From positions 1-6,797 of the forward strand of contig JAKPSO010000819.1 of NCBI GenBank assembly GCA_029571495.1: a DNA stretch of 6,797 nucleotides, in the 5' to 3' direction. Each line of letters opens with the position of its first letter. Position 1 is the first letter of the stretch. Below are positions 5,688 through 6,797 of this stretch, piece after piece. The notes under the pieces are model-generated. The model was given only the letters and a program-made list of their open reading frames with translations, was not told the DNA's origin and ran no database searches. The translations under genes and the position numbers were made by a program. The stretch is from Pseudomonadota bacterium. Its GTDB lineage: Bacteria > Pseudomonadota > Gammaproteobacteria > Burkholderiales > Casimicrobiaceae.

Positions 5688-5780
5688 ACACTCTCCTTCC
5701 AAAAAGAGATGGATCACTTACCGCTCCGAGCGTTTGTGATTGAAAAGCCCGCCGCTCGTAACGGTGGGCTTTTCGCTTTT
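5688..5780 (+). ncRNA. Candidate ~90-nt antisense (counter-transcribed) RNA controlling the replication region
   Basis: Downstream of the plus-strand promoter lies a stem-loop with GATCAC/GTGATT arms (5712-5717 with 5736-5741, one G-U) and an inner CGCT/AGCG stem (5722-5732). An intrinsic terminator hairpin (5743-5773) and TTTTT follow. Promoter, one target stem-loop and terminator within about 90 nt is the architecture of plasmid copy-control RNAs such as CopA. It would be fully complementary to the minus-strand transcript between trfA and the winged-helix gene, and so could control synthesis of that protein. No family match is claimed, and the exact 5' end is inferred from the promoter. Confidence 0.5.
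5743..5773. terminator. Hairpin terminator between trfA and the winged-helix gene
   Basis: The arms AAAAGCCC and GGGCTTTT enclose CCG/CGG. On the plus strand the intervening pair is G-U (5751 with 5765), giving a continuous 12-bp stem followed by CGCTTTTT. On the minus strand the same position is an A-C mismatch and the tail is TTTTCAATC. It therefore works best for the plus-strand RNA and probably only partly for trfA, allowing some read-through into the next gene. Confidence 0.75.
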
Positions 5781-5793
5781 TAGGTCATCGTTT

Positions 5794-6654
5794 CTACATA
5801 GTGGGAATCAGCTTCAATTCGGTAATGTCGAGCACACTGCCAGGTGTTAGTCGCAGCATTTGCTCGCCATTTAGCGCGACGTAAAGTATTTCCTTTTCAA
5901 GTCGCCACTCGGCAATGCACTTTTTCGTTTTCAGCTCATCAAGCGCGCCGCGTAGAGTCTGGCGAAACACCGTCATCGTGCTCGCTTTTGAACCAGATAG
6001 AGCAAGCAATTCCGTCAGACGAATGCCTCGCGTTACTGGCTGAGTGATGAGAAATGTATGCAACCATTTGGCCATGGTGCTATCAAGACTGTTTCTTTCA
6101 GCCCATTGCAATTGGGTAAAAGGCTGTATCCCGAATAGCTCCAAAATGCTTGGTTCAAATCGAACAAACATTTTTGATCGAGTCGACGAAGTGTTTTCGT
6201 CATCAGTCCAACCCCAACTCGACAACAGAGAGCCCACAAATCCTTTTCTGCCCTCTTTTGCCTGAAGCTTGATCTTGCCACTCTGCATTCGATCAAGGGT
6301 TGCTTTCAGGCGTTTGTATCCCTGCCCGTTGGTTGCCCAATTCAGTTCTTGGAGCATGGCGTGTGTGCCGAAAACGACAGGCGCCCCCGCGGCTTGTCCA
6401 CGCGAGAGGTGGAGAAGTTGCAGGAACACATCTTCATCGTCCTGACGCAGTTCCTCCCCAGTGAAAATCATGTCGACGCCAGCCGAAGTGGCTATGGTGG
6501 TCTCCTTGCACTGTTCCCGTTTGTGCTTCAAGCTACCAACGGTGAAGAGCGCGGATCGAGCAAACGACGTGGGTAACGCGCGCACAGCTTCCGGCCATAA
6601 CGGAAACGACTCGTTATGCTTTGGAAGGTGGCTAGATGCTTTCACGATCTTCAT
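5794..6654 (-). CDS. trfA: TrfA-family plasmid replication initiator
   Basis: The 286-residue protein follows the TrfA pattern. It has FPLWPEAVRALPTSFARSALF (17-37), IFTGEELRQDDEDVFLQLLHLSR (63-85), a winged-helix region at about 92-145 ending GRKGFVGSLL, and then FEPSILELFG (166-175), LQWAERNSL (182-190), MAKWLHTFLITQPV (194-207) and the second winged helix with LTELLALSGSKASTMTVFRQTLRGALDEL (213-241). TrfA of RK2 binds iterons at the origin, opens the DNA and recruits the host helicase. The length is close to the short TrfA form (about 285 residues). The ATG has no clear Shine-Dalgarno, and no other in-frame start lies between it and the upstream stop. Translation may be coupled to a short leader frame ending in ATGA at the start codon. 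A TATACT on the coding strand sits too close to the start to serve as its -10. The next gene downstream is the winged-helix protein. Confidence 0.93.
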   Translation of the reverse strand: MKIVKASSHLPKHNESFPLWPEAVRALPTSFARSALFTVGSLKHKREQCKETTIATSAGVDMIFTGEELRQDDEDVFLQLLHLSRGQAAGAPVVFGTHAMLQELNWATNGQGYKRLKATLDRMQSGKIKLQAKEGRKGFVGSLLSSWGWTDDENTSSTRSKMFVRFEPSILELFGIQPFTQLQWAERNSLDSTMAKWLHTFLITQPVTRGIRLTELLALSGSKASTMTVFRQTLRGALDELKTKKCIAEWRLEKEILYVALNGEQMLRLTPGSVLDITELKLIPTM

Positions 6655-6704
6655 GTCGCCGAAGTATAGGAGCGCTTTTTCGAGTGGTGTTCGCCATTAA
6701 GCAT
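6651..6704 (-). CDS. Possible 17-codon leader peptide coupled to trfA
   Basis: The frame MLNGEHHSKKRSYTSAT starts at the ATG at 6702-6704 and its TGA overlaps the trfA ATG as ATGA. trfA itself lacks a ribosome site, so termination-reinitiation would explain its translation. The leader's own ribosome site is weak (a GAGA about 6 bases upstream), and short frames arise often by chance. In RK2 a longer frame (ssb) overlaps the trfA start, which makes a coupling arrangement plausible. Confidence 0.3.
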   Translation of the reverse strand: MLNGEHHSKKRSYTSAT

Positions 6705-6712
6705 ACGAATCT

Positions 6713-6763
6713 CGGATTAAAGCCTATTACTTTCGGATTTAAGGATTTGTGGCCTTAAAGGAT
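6713..6763. repeat. Three degenerate AT-rich repeats upstream of trfA
   Basis: CGGATTAAAGCCT (6713-6725), CGGATTTAAGGAT (6734-6746) and the related GGCCTTAAAGGAT (6751-6763) share a (T)TAAA(G)G core with starts 21 and 17 bp apart. They could be iterons for TrfA, an autoregulatory operator, or chance. Further right, the minus strand could encode the last residues of another gene (RQILELFA then TGA at 6771-6773), but too little is visible to call it. Confidence 0.3.
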
Positions 6764-6797
6764 CGCAGTCTCAAGCGAACAGCTCGAGAATTTGGCG

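Noticed and set aside
5644..5691. Upstream GTG start for the winged-helix gene
   Set aside because: The AAGGAG lies only one base from that GTG, whereas the ATG at 5641-5643 has AAGGAGA at ideal spacing. The extra residues would cover the antisense promoter and the inverted repeat.
1..6797. CRISPR arrays, insertion-sequence ends, rRNA or tRNA genes
   Set aside because: No regularly spaced direct repeats, no transposase frame, no terminal inverted-repeat pair and no RNA-gene consensus were found on either strand.

Overview
The window looks like part of a proteobacterial plasmid or other mobile element. The clearest marker is a TrfA-family replication initiator (5794-6654). A betaproteobacterial or xanthomonad-type host is plausible because TrfA-like replicons, Tat-exported YcbK-like peptidases and AcaB/DUF1845-like proteins occur there, but the host is inferred, not shown. 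All protein genes I can support lie on the minus strand. Read in the direction of transcription they run from the right edge to the left edge.

Replication block (about 4699-6797). The leader upstream of trfA holds three degenerate AT-rich repeats and a 17-codon reading frame that overlaps the trfA start by ATGA. Downstream of trfA is a hairpin terminator, then a gene for a winged-helix protein (4699-5643) that may be a second replication or control protein. That gene contains a perfect DnaA box. Its ribosome binding site sits in the loop of a perfect inverted repeat. On the opposite strand I see a TTGACA promoter, a stem-loop and a terminator hairpin, which together look like a roughly 90-nt antisense RNA against the leader of this gene. 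This would be a copy-number control layout.

Middle block (about 3668-4613). A small exported four-cysteine protein (4269-4613) is followed by about 600 bp without a credible gene. Most of this stretch is a dense series of hairpins. Wobble pairs, A-rich loops and a U8 tract at the end indicate a structured RNA of about 440 nt on the plus strand. Its core has two 25-nt sister hairpins with complementary loops, placed symmetrically around a long-range helix. I do not recognise it as a known RNA class. Between it and the next gene lie a perfect 30-bp palindromic terminator and a cluster of GGCTAR half-sites that may be an operator.

Left block (1-3667). Four tightly coupled minus-strand genes form an operon: an AcaB/DUF1845-like protein with a long disordered N-terminus, a compact UvrD-type helicase (GTG start inside GTGA), a Tat-exported M15/DUF882 peptidase, and a multi-pass membrane protein that runs off the left edge. 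Their spacings are a 4-bp overlap, a 3-bp gap and a 22-bp overlap. A helicase, a cell-wall peptidase and a membrane protein together would fit DNA processing and envelope passage during plasmid transfer, but no hallmark transfer gene is visible.
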